DNA of 64,000 bases from a virus: positions 1 through 64,000 of IMG/VR virus record IMGVR_UViG_3300009506_000084. The stretch is one strand, 5' to 3'. The notes under the pieces are model-generated. The model saw nothing but the letters and a program-made list of their open reading frames with translations. It was not told the origin of the DNA and did no database searches. Within the stretch, counting starts at the first letter, position 1; every line of letters starts with the position of its first letter. Below, piece by piece: positions 57,102 through 64,000 of the stretch. The position numbers and the translations under genes are program-made.

Positions 57102-58660
57102 TTCAGGCCGACGGGGAAGTGTGGCGGTCGGACGTAAACGACCCAACCAACTGGACGCGGGTTGCCAACCTGACTCAATGCAACGGGGTATTTGACCTGG
57201 AAGTCCATGAATCCCTGTTGTATGGCAATGAGTTGTATTGTTGTTGTGGCTACGGGGTCTTTGGAACGGCAGGCAACTACCGCGCCCGCGGCCGCATCTA
57301 TCGCACATTTGATGGCACAACCTGGGAGTTGGTCTATGACGGCAATCCTGGCGGTGGCGCGGTCACGACCCAGAAGTACATCTGTTTTCAGGGATTGAAA
57401 TCATGGGACGATGGCTATCTGTATGCCGCCGGGTCATACTATGACGAGAATCAGCAATACCGGGCCAGGGTCATTCGCAGCGCAAGCGGGGATGTGGGGT
57501 CGTGGTCGGTCGTGTTTGATGAGATTGCGACCGACCTTGACACCGGAGACGATATAGACCTTATTGGCGCCTGTTGCCTAGAATCGTTCGGCAACTACCT
57601 GTATGTCGGCCTGGGCGACCGGTGGCGACCGCGGCGATGGGGAGAAGGCCGGGTGTACCGCACGGCAGATGGCACAACCTGGACCCAGGTGTTTGGCTCC
57701 AACGATGACAGTGCCCCCCAATATGCCGCCGCGGGTTGTACCTGTCTGGCCCCGCACGACGGGGCGTTGTGGATGGGTACGGGCGGCGACGCCAAGGGCG
57801 ATGCGCGGGTCTGGTTCACGCTGGACGGCCTGACTTGGTTTGAATCGTTCGACTGTCGCGGCATGGAGTACCAGACCTGTTTTTGCCTTATATCATTCCT
57901 GACCGACCTGTATGCAGGATTTGGCGGCTGCCTCAAATCGCCAACGGAATTCAACCAATACGTTTTCGACCAAGGCGATATGTGGCGCATGACATCGGCG
58001 GGCTGGGACCCGCCGGACGCGCAACGGGAAGGGGCAGGCCGGTGGCCGTCCGTCCTGAGCGTGTTGAGCGAACTAGCCGAATCGTCGCTTGACACAGAAG
58101 GTGGCACCGACTTCATGGTGGAGCCTTATGACCTGGGCGGGGACACGCAAGAATTCCTGTTCTCGGCCCGCGCCCCGTGGGGGACCGACCATCGCAGCAC
58201 CAGCGACGACCCCATCATCTTCGGCGTTCCTAGGGGCAACATGGGCGACCCCCAATACCTGGTGGAGCGCAGCCAGGGGCCTACCGTGGTCTACGTGCTG
58301 GGGTCGGGCGGGGAGGAACGGAGGCCCGTCCTGCGCTTTTCCAACGTGGCGGCAATGGCCGCATCCCCGTGGGGCCGGTTTGAGGGGACCATAGACGCCC
58401 AAGGGGTCAGTGGCCCGTTGGAATTGTGGGAAAAAGCCATGGAGGCTCTCAATCAAGGGGTGTTGGAATCTTTCGGCTTTGTGGCGCTGGACACCCCGTC
58501 TACCCGATACGGGGATTGGGACATCGGGGACCTGGTAACCGCGGTCTTTCGAGACATTGTCGCCCATTGCAAAATCGAGGGGGTGCGCGTTGACCTGGGC
58601 GGAAACAACAAGGCAGTAGAGTACATCGTGCCAGAAATCCGGCTATTGGAGATAGTGTGA
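56813..58660 (+). CDS. Gp37-like tail protein, C-terminal part, carrying an inserted beta-propeller
   Basis: 615 residues from GTG 56813. It starts EPAAAGAPGLVFGEDE, the continuation of the Gp37-like fold. Residues ~25-400 are a seven-fold-like propeller with repeats such as RIYRTFDGTTWELVYDGN, RVYRTADGTTWTQVFGSN and RVWFTLDGLTWFES. The last ~170 residues (WPSVLSVLSELAESSLDTEGG, LVERSQGPTVVYVLGSG, WDIGDLVTAVF) return to Gp37-like. The propeller is thus inserted inside a tail protein. Whether it is translated separately or as a fusion with 56334 is unknown. Confidence 0.68.
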   Translation: MEPAAAGAPGLVFGEDETEQYAVEGQGLWNWGSGDQMFVGAGSRSQAYCGIYTTPDGDTYTLQRNGNMGDIVQRFLCFQAWDDGLGERMYVGTGGLIQADGEVWRSDVNDPTNWTRVANLTQCNGVFDLEVHESLLYGNELYCCCGYGVFGTAGNYRARGRIYRTFDGTTWELVYDGNPGGGAVTTQKYICFQGLKSWDDGYLYAAGSYYDENQQYRARVIRSASGDVGSWSVVFDEIATDLDTGDDIDLIGACCLESFGNYLYVGLGDRWRPRRWGEGRVYRTADGTTWTQVFGSNDDSAPQYAAAGCTCLAPHDGALWMGTGGDAKGDARVWFTLDGLTWFESFDCRGMEYQTCFCLISFLTDLYAGFGGCLKSPTEFNQYVFDQGDMWRMTSAGWDPPDAQREGAGRWPSVLSVLSELAESSLDTEGGTDFMVEPYDLGGDTQEFLFSARAPWGTDHRSTSDDPIIFGVPRGNMGDPQYLVERSQGPTVVYVLGSGGEERRPVLRFSNVAAMAASPWGRFEGTIDAQGVSGPLELWEKAMEALNQGVLESFGFVALDTPSTRYGDWDIGDLVTAVFRDIVAHCKIEGVRVDLGGNNKAVEYIVPEIRLLEIV

Positions 58661-59292
58661 GCGAAGACCTGGAAAAGATATTGCAAAGCGTTGCAAATAC
58701 CCTCAAGCAACAAAATGACCGGATTGCTGCGCTGGAAGCCCGCGGGCAAGACCAGGGGCAGGACTGGGGCGCACCGTCAGAAATGGGATGGGTGTCGCCC
58801 ACTAGCCCGCCGGGGTTGAGCGTGCAAATCAGCCGGGGTATCGCTTTTCGGAATGATGAATACAACCCGTCATCGGATTGGGTCTATCCCGAATACATGC
58901 TAACGTTTGGCTGGCCGGACTACGTGTTTGACATGACCCCCTATGTCAGTGCGTTCTCCGACGCCTACTACTATCGCCTGGTCGTCATCACCAAGCCGAT
59001 GTCTACGGTCAATTACGCAGGGTGGGACCTGTATGAATATCCTTGGGGAGATTTTGAAACCTATCAGGAATGTGTCGAAGATGCCTGGGACGCCATTCAA
59101 TCGGGCATCATAGACCTGTACGATGGCAATCCTTATTGGCCTGATGCCATCATATCATTTGCGGCACTCATCCTGCGCAACAACGGGACCATCGGAAGTG
59201 CGGGCCAGTATCTGCCTGTGACCCTGCATGACACGGAGCAATCTACCATTTTCATCCGGGACTTTCGTCCCTGGTTCTGGGCGGCCCAATAA
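58657..59292 (+). CDS. Tail fibre-like protein with N-terminal coiled coil
   Basis: 211 residues. An N-terminal helix LEKILQSVANTLKQQNDRIAALEA is a trimeric-coil candidate; the rest is aromatic and beta-rich (WPDYVFDMTPYVSAFSDAYYYRL, DLYDGNPYWPDAIISFA). GTG 58657 overlaps the previous stop. Position suggests an accessory fibre. Confidence 0.58.
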   Translation: MSEDLEKILQSVANTLKQQNDRIAALEARGQDQGQDWGAPSEMGWVSPTSPPGLSVQISRGIAFRNDEYNPSSDWVYPEYMLTFGWPDYVFDMTPYVSAFSDAYYYRLVVITKPMSTVNYAGWDLYEYPWGDFETYQECVEDAWDAIQSGIIDLYDGNPYWPDAIISFAALILRNNGTIGSAGQYLPVTLHDTEQSTIFIRDFRPWFWAAQ

Positions 59293-59293
59293 T

Positions 59294-59926
59294 ATGAAAA
59301 TCATCTATTGCGCGTCTACCCTGGGAGGAACAGCCCGCGGCGTCGGCATTTTGCGCGAACTTGGCGGCGGGGTGCTGGTTACTCCATTTCGGGAAGTCGT
59401 AGACCTGGAAGATGGCATCGTGTTCTTCGGCCATGTTCCCCTGTCTTGTCAGACGTTGATACTTGACAAGGTGCGCCCCAGAAGGCGGGGTGGCAATTAC
59501 GACAAGATACTGATTTATGGAGAAGACATCGAGCCGGGACCGGTGTTGCCACGCCAGATAGACGAAATGGACTTGCAACGAGCAGAAGCGTGGTGGCAAG
59601 CCCCGCCCCTGCTCAGGCTCAAAATTGGACGCATTCATTATGAACTGGAAACAGACTTTGGGCGAAAAAGAACATTGTCTGTTTGCAGCAGCTATCGGCC
59701 CAGGGACTGGCGTGATTTCCGGCTTACTGCTAAAGGTCGCGTGGTCTGCCCAAGCCCCGAACTGTTCTATTGGCCTGCCATGGAACTGATGGCGCTGGCG
59801 GATGAGGTTCACGGCGGCGGAATCCAGGTCCAGGCAGAACGGCTTGCCGTCGAGAATCAGGCTGCACGGGTGGCCGCAGACATCAAAAGAGCCAAGGGGC
59901 CAGTGAGTTATTCGTTTCCCGCTTGA
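59294..59926 (+). CDS. Hypothetical protein, end of tail operon
   Basis: 210 residues. N-terminus KIIYCASTLGGTARGVGILREL is alpha/beta and hydrophobic, then 'VPLSCQTLILDKVRPRRRGG', and a C-terminal helix (ELMALADEVHGGGIQVQAERLAVENQAARVAADIKRA). No family recognised; a nucleotide-sugar-type fold is possible. Its stop codon lies inside the -35 box of promoter P4. Confidence 0.5.
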   Translation: MKIIYCASTLGGTARGVGILRELGGGVLVTPFREVVDLEDGIVFFGHVPLSCQTLILDKVRPRRRGGNYDKILIYGEDIEPGPVLPRQIDEMDLQRAEAWWQAPPLLRLKIGRIHYELETDFGRKRTLSVCSSYRPRDWRDFRLTAKGRVVCPSPELFYWPAMELMALADEVHGGGIQVQAERLAVENQAARVAADIKRAKGPVSYSFPA

Positions 59927-59951
59927 CAGCCGCCGGGCGCGGCGGTATAAT
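59923..59951 (+). promoter_or_regulatory. Promoter P4 (consensus)
   Basis: TTGACA at 59923-59928, 17 bp spacer, TATAAT at 59946-59951: a perfect sigma70-type consensus in a GC-rich genome. Predicted start near 59958. Downstream is a hairpin, so P4 may mainly make a short RNA. Confidence 0.82.
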
Positions 59952-59957
59952 GGGGAT

Positions 59958-60035
59958 GCTGTACGTTTTCTCCTTTCTCCTCCATGAGGAACGGGAGCCG
60001 TTTACAGGGAGACGGCTCCCGTTCTGCCTTTCTGG
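59958..60035 (+). ncRNA. Putative ~75 nt leader/small RNA from P4
   Basis: Defined by the predicted P4 start (~59958) and the hairpin ending at 60024 with its pyrimidine tail. It holds no convincing ORF with an SD. It carries a pyrimidine-rich stretch (TTTTCTCCTTTCTCCTCC, 59966-59983) complementary to SD sequences, which is suggestive of translational control. No homologue is recognised; existence is inferred from signals only. Confidence 0.4.
59989..60033 (+). terminator. Hairpin between P4 and P5
   Basis: GAACGGGAGCCGT (59989-60001) pairs with ACGGCTCCCGTTC (60012-60024), 13 perfect base pairs, followed by TGCCTTTCT, a weak U-rich tail. Lies about 30-75 bases downstream of the P4 start and before P5. 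Confidence 0.68.
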
Positions 60036-60047
60036 GAATTGCCCGAA

Positions 60048-60075
60048 TTGACAAAAAGCCAAGATGTGATATAAT
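60048..60075 (+). promoter_or_regulatory. Promoter P5 (consensus, extended -10)
   Basis: TTGACA at 60048-60053, 16 bp spacer, TATAAT at 60070-60075 preceded by TGA, giving an extended -10. Predicted start near 60082, 24 bases before the next ATG with GGGAGG between. It would drive the last operon of the window. Confidence 0.8.
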
Positions 60076-60105
60076 AGACAGAACATCAGACCAGGGAGGT
60101 AGAGA

Positions 60106-60309
60106 ATGGATGATTTGGTGTCTGTCCCGATTATCAGCATTTCGGCGGAGGTTTATCGCCAAATGCTGCAATGCGGGTGTCTGCTGCTCCGGGTTCAGGG
60201 GGCCATCGTCGGCGTCGGCCAGGCCATAGACCCGCCGGTCACGTTCAAGCGGGGGGCCACCGACCAGGAAATCATCAGGCGCTATGAGGAAGCCTATGGG
60301 CGCGAATGA
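60106..60309 (+). CDS. Small hypothetical protein, first gene of last operon
   Basis: 67 residues (MDDLVSVPIISISAEVYRQML..., AIVGVGQAIDPPVTFKRGATDQEI). SD GGGAGGTAGAG precedes the ATG. It overlaps the BKACE-like gene by 14 bases. No family recognised. Confidence 0.52.
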   Translation: MDDLVSVPIISISAEVYRQMLQCGCLLLRVQGAIVGVGQAIDPPVTFKRGATDQEIIRRYEEAYGRE

Positions 60310-61153
60310 CAAGCTCATCATCTGCGCGGCGCTCACGGGTGCGCTGTTCCAAAAAGTGGACAATCCCAACCTGCCTACCACGCCGGACGAAATTGCCGCC
60401 GATGCCCGGCGCTGTGCAGATGAGGGAGCTTCTATCTTTCACCTACACGCCCGCGACCACCACGAAAACGCCAGCAGCAACGCCTATTACTTCAAACCCA
60501 TCATCCAGGCGGTCTGGCACCAAGTGCCAGGGGCCATCATCTGCGTGTCGTGCTCTGGGCGGCACAACCAGACTCTGCCTGAGCGAGCAGAGGTTCTCAA
60601 CTTGTCCGGCATCGACATGGCAAGTCTGACCTTGGGAAGCATGAACTTCCCCACCGGGGCCAGTGTTAACGACCCGTTCACCATTCGACAACTGGCACGA
60701 AAGATGCAATATCTTGGCATCGTCCCAGAGTTGGAATGTTTTGAATTGGGACACGTCCATTACAGCTATTATCTAGCCGACCAGGGTGTTTTGAACAGAC
60801 CGCTTTGGTTCAATTTCTTTTTGGGCAATCAGGGGACATTGCCCGCAAACAAGCAATATCTTGTCAACATGGCAGACATCATTCCAGAGGATGCGTTATG
60901 GGCCGGGGCCGGGGTCGGGCGCTATCAAGCCGACGCGGTAGGGTGGGCCATCAGCCTGGGCGGTCACGTGCGAACCGGCCTGGAAGATGGGTTGCGCGAC
61001 AAGCACGGGAATCTGACCATCAACCCGGCCCTTGTCCAGCAGGCGGCAATTTGGGGACGGATGGTGGGCCGGGAGCCAGCGACCACCGAAGAAGCCAGGG
61101 CGATGATATGGGGAGAACTCTCTACAAATGACAGAAGGGAGGAAAACACATGA
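60296..61153 (+). CDS. BKACE/DUF849 (3-keto-5-aminohexanoate cleavage enzyme) family protein
   Basis: 285 residues. Characteristic segments: 'IICAALTGALFQKVDNPNLP', 'TTPDEIAADARRCADEGASI', 'FHLHARD' (zinc ligands His-x-His), 'LGSMNFPTG', GAGVGRYQ and 'GGHVRTGLED'. Family members are zinc-dependent cleaving enzymes that condense beta-keto acids with acetyl-CoA. Very unusual in phage. Start ATG 60296 (GAGGAAG upstream) preferred to 60284. Substrate unknown. Confidence 0.85.
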   Translation: MGANDKLIICAALTGALFQKVDNPNLPTTPDEIAADARRCADEGASIFHLHARDHHENASSNAYYFKPIIQAVWHQVPGAIICVSCSGRHNQTLPERAEVLNLSGIDMASLTLGSMNFPTGASVNDPFTIRQLARKMQYLGIVPELECFELGHVHYSYYLADQGVLNRPLWFNFFLGNQGTLPANKQYLVNMADIIPEDALWAGAGVGRYQADAVGWAISLGGHVRTGLEDGLRDKHGNLTINPALVQQAAIWGRMVGREPATTEEARAMIWGELSTNDRREENT

Positions 61154-61488
61154 ACGTTGTGGTGAGAGATAAACAAGGGGAAAGCCACCCGGTGCGCCTG
61201 ACCCACTGGTGGCCGGGGCGGTGGTGGAAACGGTGGGACATCACATTTGGGGCACCGGCTCCCATACCAAATTACCTGGTTGCGCAGGCGGCAAGAGAGG
61301 GTAGCCGGTACATGACGGTGGCCCGCGTGGACCTGGGCTACGTCGAACTCACGACCACTGCCCGATGTTGCCCGCGGGACCAGCCCCGTCGGTCAGCAGG
61401 CCGGTTCATCGCGCTTTTGCGGCTGGCAAGGGCGCTGAAAACGATGGGACTCAAAATGGAAAAGGAGGAAAAGGACGATGGAGAATAG
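61150..61488 (+). CDS. Small basic hypothetical protein
   Basis: 112 residues, Trp- and Arg-rich (HWWPGRWWKRWDITFG, RCCPRDQPRRSAGRFIALLRLARAL), ending in an acidic KEEKDDGE. No family. ATG overlaps the BKACE stop; overlaps the next gene by 11 bases. Confidence 0.48.
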   Translation: MNVVVRDKQGESHPVRLTHWWPGRWWKRWDITFGAPAPIPNYLVAQAAREGSRYMTVARVDLGYVELTTTARCCPRDQPRRSAGRFIALLRLARALKTMGLKMEKEEKDDGE

Positions 61489-62107
61489 GCCGACCCTGGT
61501 CATTTTGGGGGCAGGGGATTTTGCCAAGGTCGCGGCAGACCTGGTTGAATCCCACCTGATGAAAGTCAGCATGTTCATCGTGGACCAGGTCGAAAACGAG
61601 CGAATTTGGAAAGATGTCCCGGTAATCAGCTTAGACAAAGCCCGGATGACGCCAACGGTCGGTTATGTCTGCGCCATTATGTCGCCCAAGCGCAGAGGGT
61701 TCATCGCCCGCGCAGAAGGGATGCTGCCCATCCAGGCCGTCCGGCTGACCAGTATCCAGGCCGACCTTTCAGAGCAGGCGTTTGTTGGTCAGGGCTGCAT
61801 CGTCTGCCGAGGGGCCGTCGTCGACACCGGGGTCATCTTGCAACAGCACGTCATCGTCAACCGGGGGGCTACCATCGGCCACCATGTGTCCATTGGCCGG
61901 TACTCGACCATCGGGCCGGGGGCAAACCTGGCGGGTCGGGTCAAGGTCGGGGAAGGGGTCACCATCGGCATGGGGGCCAACATCCGGGAAGGGGTACGCA
62001 TCGGGGACAATTCGGTGGTCGGCATGGGCAGCGTTGTGTTGGAGAGCATCCCTGAAAACGAAGTGTGGTGGGGCGTCCCGGCAGGGTTCCAGCATTACAA
62101 TGAGTGA
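61478..62107 (+). CDS. NeuD/PglD-type left-handed beta-helix acyltransferase
   Basis: 209 residues. N-terminal Rossmann domain 'LVILGAGDFAKVAADL' is the sugar-binding half of NeuD/PglD-type enzymes. The C-terminal half has hexapeptide repeats (VVDTGVILQQHVIVNRGATIG, SIGRYSTIGPGANLAG, GEGVTIGMGANIREGVRIG) forming a left-handed beta-helix, ending in WWGVPAG. Acetylates an amino-sugar from acetyl-CoA. Its placement beside a BKACE enzyme suggests a small sugar-modification unit. Confidence 0.8.
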   Translation: MENRPTLVILGAGDFAKVAADLVESHLMKVSMFIVDQVENERIWKDVPVISLDKARMTPTVGYVCAIMSPKRRGFIARAEGMLPIQAVRLTSIQADLSEQAFVGQGCIVCRGAVVDTGVILQQHVIVNRGATIGHHVSIGRYSTIGPGANLAGRVKVGEGVTIGMGANIREGVRIGDNSVVGMGSVVLESIPENEVWWGVPAGFQHYNE

Positions 62108-62321
62108 CCAGGAATGCAAAACCTGCCAGCGGTTGCGCCAAGAGCTTGCACAACAGACCGTGCTCATCGCCAAGCTCAACGACGACTTGCGCACGCAGAA
62201 ATCCTGGGCGCGGTCATGGGGCAACGCCTATCTTCGGATGAAGGCCGAATTGAAAGCCATGCGGGAGGCTTGGGTCGAACGGGAGACGGAATGGGAAGCA
62301 AGCCATGAGAACACAGGTTGA
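62100..62321 (+). CDS. Small coiled-coil protein
   Basis: 73 residues: CKTCQRLRQELAQQTVLIAKL, then long basic/acidic helices (RMKAELKAMREAWVERETEWE). Overlaps the acyltransferase by eight bases and the next gene by 17. No family recognised. Confidence 0.48.
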   Translation: MSDQECKTCQRLRQELAQQTVLIAKLNDDLRTQKSWARSWGNAYLRMKAELKAMREAWVERETEWEASHENTG

Positions 62322-62535
62322 AATCATCAAGTGTGACAAATGCTTCCGTGAAATAAGGGGAGAACCCAAGGTCATCGTCGCCAACGACAGGCGTGCGGAA
62401 TTCTGCGACGGTTGCGCCGGGGAGGTCTGGTACATTCTGGTCACCATCCTGCCCATCCATTTCGACGTGGAAATACCGGGCCTGCGCACCGTCGGCTGGC
62501 GGGCCTGTGAAAACAGGGAGCCACCTTATCCATGA
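62305..62535 (+). CDS. Zinc-ribbon small protein
   Basis: 76 residues with CDKCFREIRGE and CDGCAGEVW, two Cys pairs, resembling small phage zinc-ribbon proteins. Overlaps the next gene by four bases. Function unknown. Confidence 0.5.
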   Translation: MRTQVEIIKCDKCFREIRGEPKVIVANDRRAEFCDGCAGEVWYILVTILPIHFDVEIPGLRTVGWRACENREPPYP

Positions 62536-63287
62536 GCCGAAAGAGGAACGTCCGTGAAAACAGTGCCATCCAGTGGCTGGCGGCACTGATGCCCGCGCTG
62601 GCGGCGCTGCCGTCGGCCTACTTCGTGGCGCGGTCTGCCTACTACCACTTGATTCTCAACTGGCACCTGGACTTCTGGCCGGTCCTGGGCGTGACGGTGG
62701 CCGTCGTCGTCGGCCTGGTGGTGGAAAGCCTGGGGACCGTGAGCATCTTTTTGGCCCTGACCTTCCATCGGTGGAACCGGGTCAAGGGCAAGCTCAAGGG
62801 ATACGACCGCGCCCCTTACGGCCTGGCAGTGATGTCCATTGTACTGTATGTGACGGCAACCGTCATTTTGTTAGCGATCCTGGAGGCGTGGCCGCAAACG
62901 TCGGCCTACGCCCCAATGGTCTTTCCATTCATGACGGTGTTGGGCGGGACGTGTTGGGCCATGTACGACCAGCACCGGGACCGGCTGGCCTATCATGGGC
63001 TGTCTTGGAATTGGGTTGTTCTGGAAAGGTCTGAGCCGGTCCAGGTTCGGAAACCAGAACCGGAAATTGAATCTGAACCAGTCCGGCCGGAAACACGACT
63101 GGACCGGCTGGACTGGCTGGTGGACCATTTCTCGTCCGACCCGGTCCTAGATATTCCGAACTTGGAAGGGGCGCTAGGTGTGTCCCGGTCCACAATCTAC
63201 GCTGACCTGGGAGCCTTGGAGCAGGCCGGACGGGTCAGCCGCAACGACGGACATGTGGAGGTTATCGGTGAGCTACAGAGGCAATGA
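62532..63287 (+). CDS. Membrane protein with cytoplasmic winged-helix domain
   Basis: 251 residues. Four predicted membrane helices in residues ~12-145 (LAALMPALAALPSAYFV, VLGVTVAVVVGLVVESLG, LAVMSIVLYVTATVILLAIL, MVFPFMTVLGGTCWAMY). Then a linker of Glu/Pro/Arg and a C-terminal winged helix, with 'PNLEGALGVSRSTIYADLGALEQAG' as recognition helix. A membrane-bound transcription factor or sensor is likely. Overlaps the next gene by 20 bases. Confidence 0.65.
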   Translation: MSRKRNVRENSAIQWLAALMPALAALPSAYFVARSAYYHLILNWHLDFWPVLGVTVAVVVGLVVESLGTVSIFLALTFHRWNRVKGKLKGYDRAPYGLAVMSIVLYVTATVILLAILEAWPQTSAYAPMVFPFMTVLGGTCWAMYDQHRDRLAYHGLSWNWVVLERSEPVQVRKPEPEIESEPVRPETRLDRLDWLVDHFSSDPVLDIPNLEGALGVSRSTIYADLGALEQAGRVSRNDGHVEVIGELQRQ

Positions 63288-64000
63288 CGACCCATTGTAC
63301 CGCCTGCTCGGTGCCATTTCGATGCTGCGCCAGGCGGCGGGAGGCGGGCCAGAGAGCCAAATCAGCACGCGGGAAGATGTCAACATCGTCACGCGGTTCC
63401 AACTGGCCGCGCTGAACGCCCTTGCCCTGTTCATGGCCTTTTGCCTGTTCATGGCTGGCCTGTACCTGACCAGCAGCGGCATCGCCTGGCTGCTGGACCT
63501 GAACATGGACCCGGCGTCTTACTTGCTGGCGTGGCTGGTCATTCTGCTTGTGGCAATTGGCGTCAACGCCGGAATCAGGCGACTTTTCCAGTCTGCCATT
63601 CGCCCGGTCCAGTCGTTTGCGGTGGTGGTGGCCTTGATTGTCGTGGGGCTGGCGCTGGGGTCGTTTGCGCTGACCGTCAGGGAGCATTACGACCCGGTAC
63701 GGCTGGCCGGGATGGTCGTAGGGGCCGGGATGATGGTTGCTGCCCCGGTCTGGTTCTATAACCAGGCCATGGACCTGGTTCAACCGTACTGGCGGCGGTC
63801 GCCCTATGAGGATGCCATCCAGCGAGAAATCTTCCCCGCCATCCGTGCGCTCCTGGGCATGGACAAAGAAGAAGAACAAGCGCGGGAAGTTGACCCGCGG
63901 TTCCCGTTCCAACAGTGGTCACAACCGGCCTACACACCACAACCCCTGATGCACCGGCCCGGATGGGCTGACACCTACGTGCCAGGAGAAGAAACCCTAT
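63268..64000 (+). CDS. Membrane protein, 3' truncated by window edge
   Basis: GTG 63268 overlaps the previous gene; the frame stays open for 244 codons to the window end. The protein starts MSYRGNDDPLYRLLGAISML and has about four membrane segments (ALNALALFMAFCLFMAGLYL, ASYLLAWLVILLVAIGVN, FAVVVALIVVGLALGSFAL, MVVGAGMMVAAPVWFY), then an Asp/Glu-rich and Pro-rich cytoplasmic tail. No family recognised. It likely pairs with the membrane-bound winged-helix protein. Confidence 0.65.
   Translation, partial: MSYRGNDDPLYRLLGAISMLRQAAGGGPESQISTREDVNIVTRFQLAALNALALFMAFCLFMAGLYLTSSGIAWLLDLNMDPASYLLAWLVILLVAIGVNAGIRRLFQSAIRPVQSFAVVVALIVVGLALGSFALTVREHYDPVRLAGMVVGAGMMVAAPVWFYNQAMDLVQPYWRRSPYEDAIQREIFPAIRALLGMDKEEEQAREVDPRFPFQQWSQPAYTPQPLMHRPGWADTYVPGEETL

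Noticed and set aside
1-64000. CRISPR arrays, tRNA genes, integrase, insertion sequences, replication origin
   Set aside because: No repeat-spacer arrays, tRNA-like folds, transposase/integrase-like ORFs, or terminal repeats were seen in either strand.

Overview
The window is one continuous, single-strand (+) block of a tailed dsDNA bacteriophage or prophage. Gene order and families fit a siphovirus: terminase, portal, MuF-type head protein, prohead protease/scaffold, HK97-fold capsid, neck protein, tail tube, tail chaperones, 1500-residue tape measure, Dit-like protein, Gp37-like protein and fibre proteins. No integrase, repressor, tRNA, rRNA, CRISPR array or replication gene is visible. Genes are tightly packed, mostly with ATGA/GTGA stop-start overlaps, and Shine-Dalgarno (SD) sequences are common. 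The DNA is GC-rich except for a few accessory genes. The host cannot be read from the sequence; sigma70-like promoters and SD use only say bacterial.

Layout. 1-2.8 kb: end of a GNAT gene, terminase small and large subunits. 2.76-17.7 kb (promoter P1): portal fused to a GNAT domain, two tagged effectors, MuF-like head protein, a set of appendage genes (beta-helix protein and three tandem lectin-like paralogues), protease/scaffold and major capsid protein, closed by an intrinsic terminator. 17.74-43.96 kb (promoter P2): a 26 kb accessory island inside the morphogenesis module. It holds at least seven glycosyltransferase-like proteins, four SAM methyltransferase-like proteins, a radical SAM protein, an RmlD-like reductase, a GDP-fucose-synthase-like enzyme, a Nudix protein, a glycoside hydrolase, many small zinc-ribbon proteins and several tagged effectors. 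43.96-59.93 kb (promoter P3): neck, tail and fibre genes. 59.92 kb to the end (promoters P4 and P5): a short operon with a BKACE/DUF849 enzyme, a NeuD/PglD-type acyltransferase and membrane proteins, the last running off the window.

Main observation. Eight proteins, including the portal, carry a short tag with consensus (N/D/S)xQ(P/A)R(V/I/W)P(A/P)G...GG(Q/R)(W/F), usually followed by a Gly-rich linker. The seven non-portal copies carry it at the N-terminus behind a W-x-L motif. A ninth protein has the W-x-L motif with a different linker (GSGHWGHAG...RGGS). The attached domains differ completely: three ADP-ribosyltransferases, two HExxH metallopeptidases, a HipA/PI-kinase-like kinase, GNAT acetyltransferases and one unknown. 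This looks like a polymorphic set of capsid-packaged or co-injected effectors sharing a targeting module with the portal. Small acidic/lysine-rich ORFs follow several of them.

Regulation. Each operon starts at a promoter with -10 TATAAT and a TTGNNN -35 at 16-17 bp. At four of the five promoters an intrinsic-terminator-like hairpin lies downstream of the promoter, not upstream, and twice it overlaps the next reading frame. This suggests attenuation, antitermination or short leader RNAs at every operon start.
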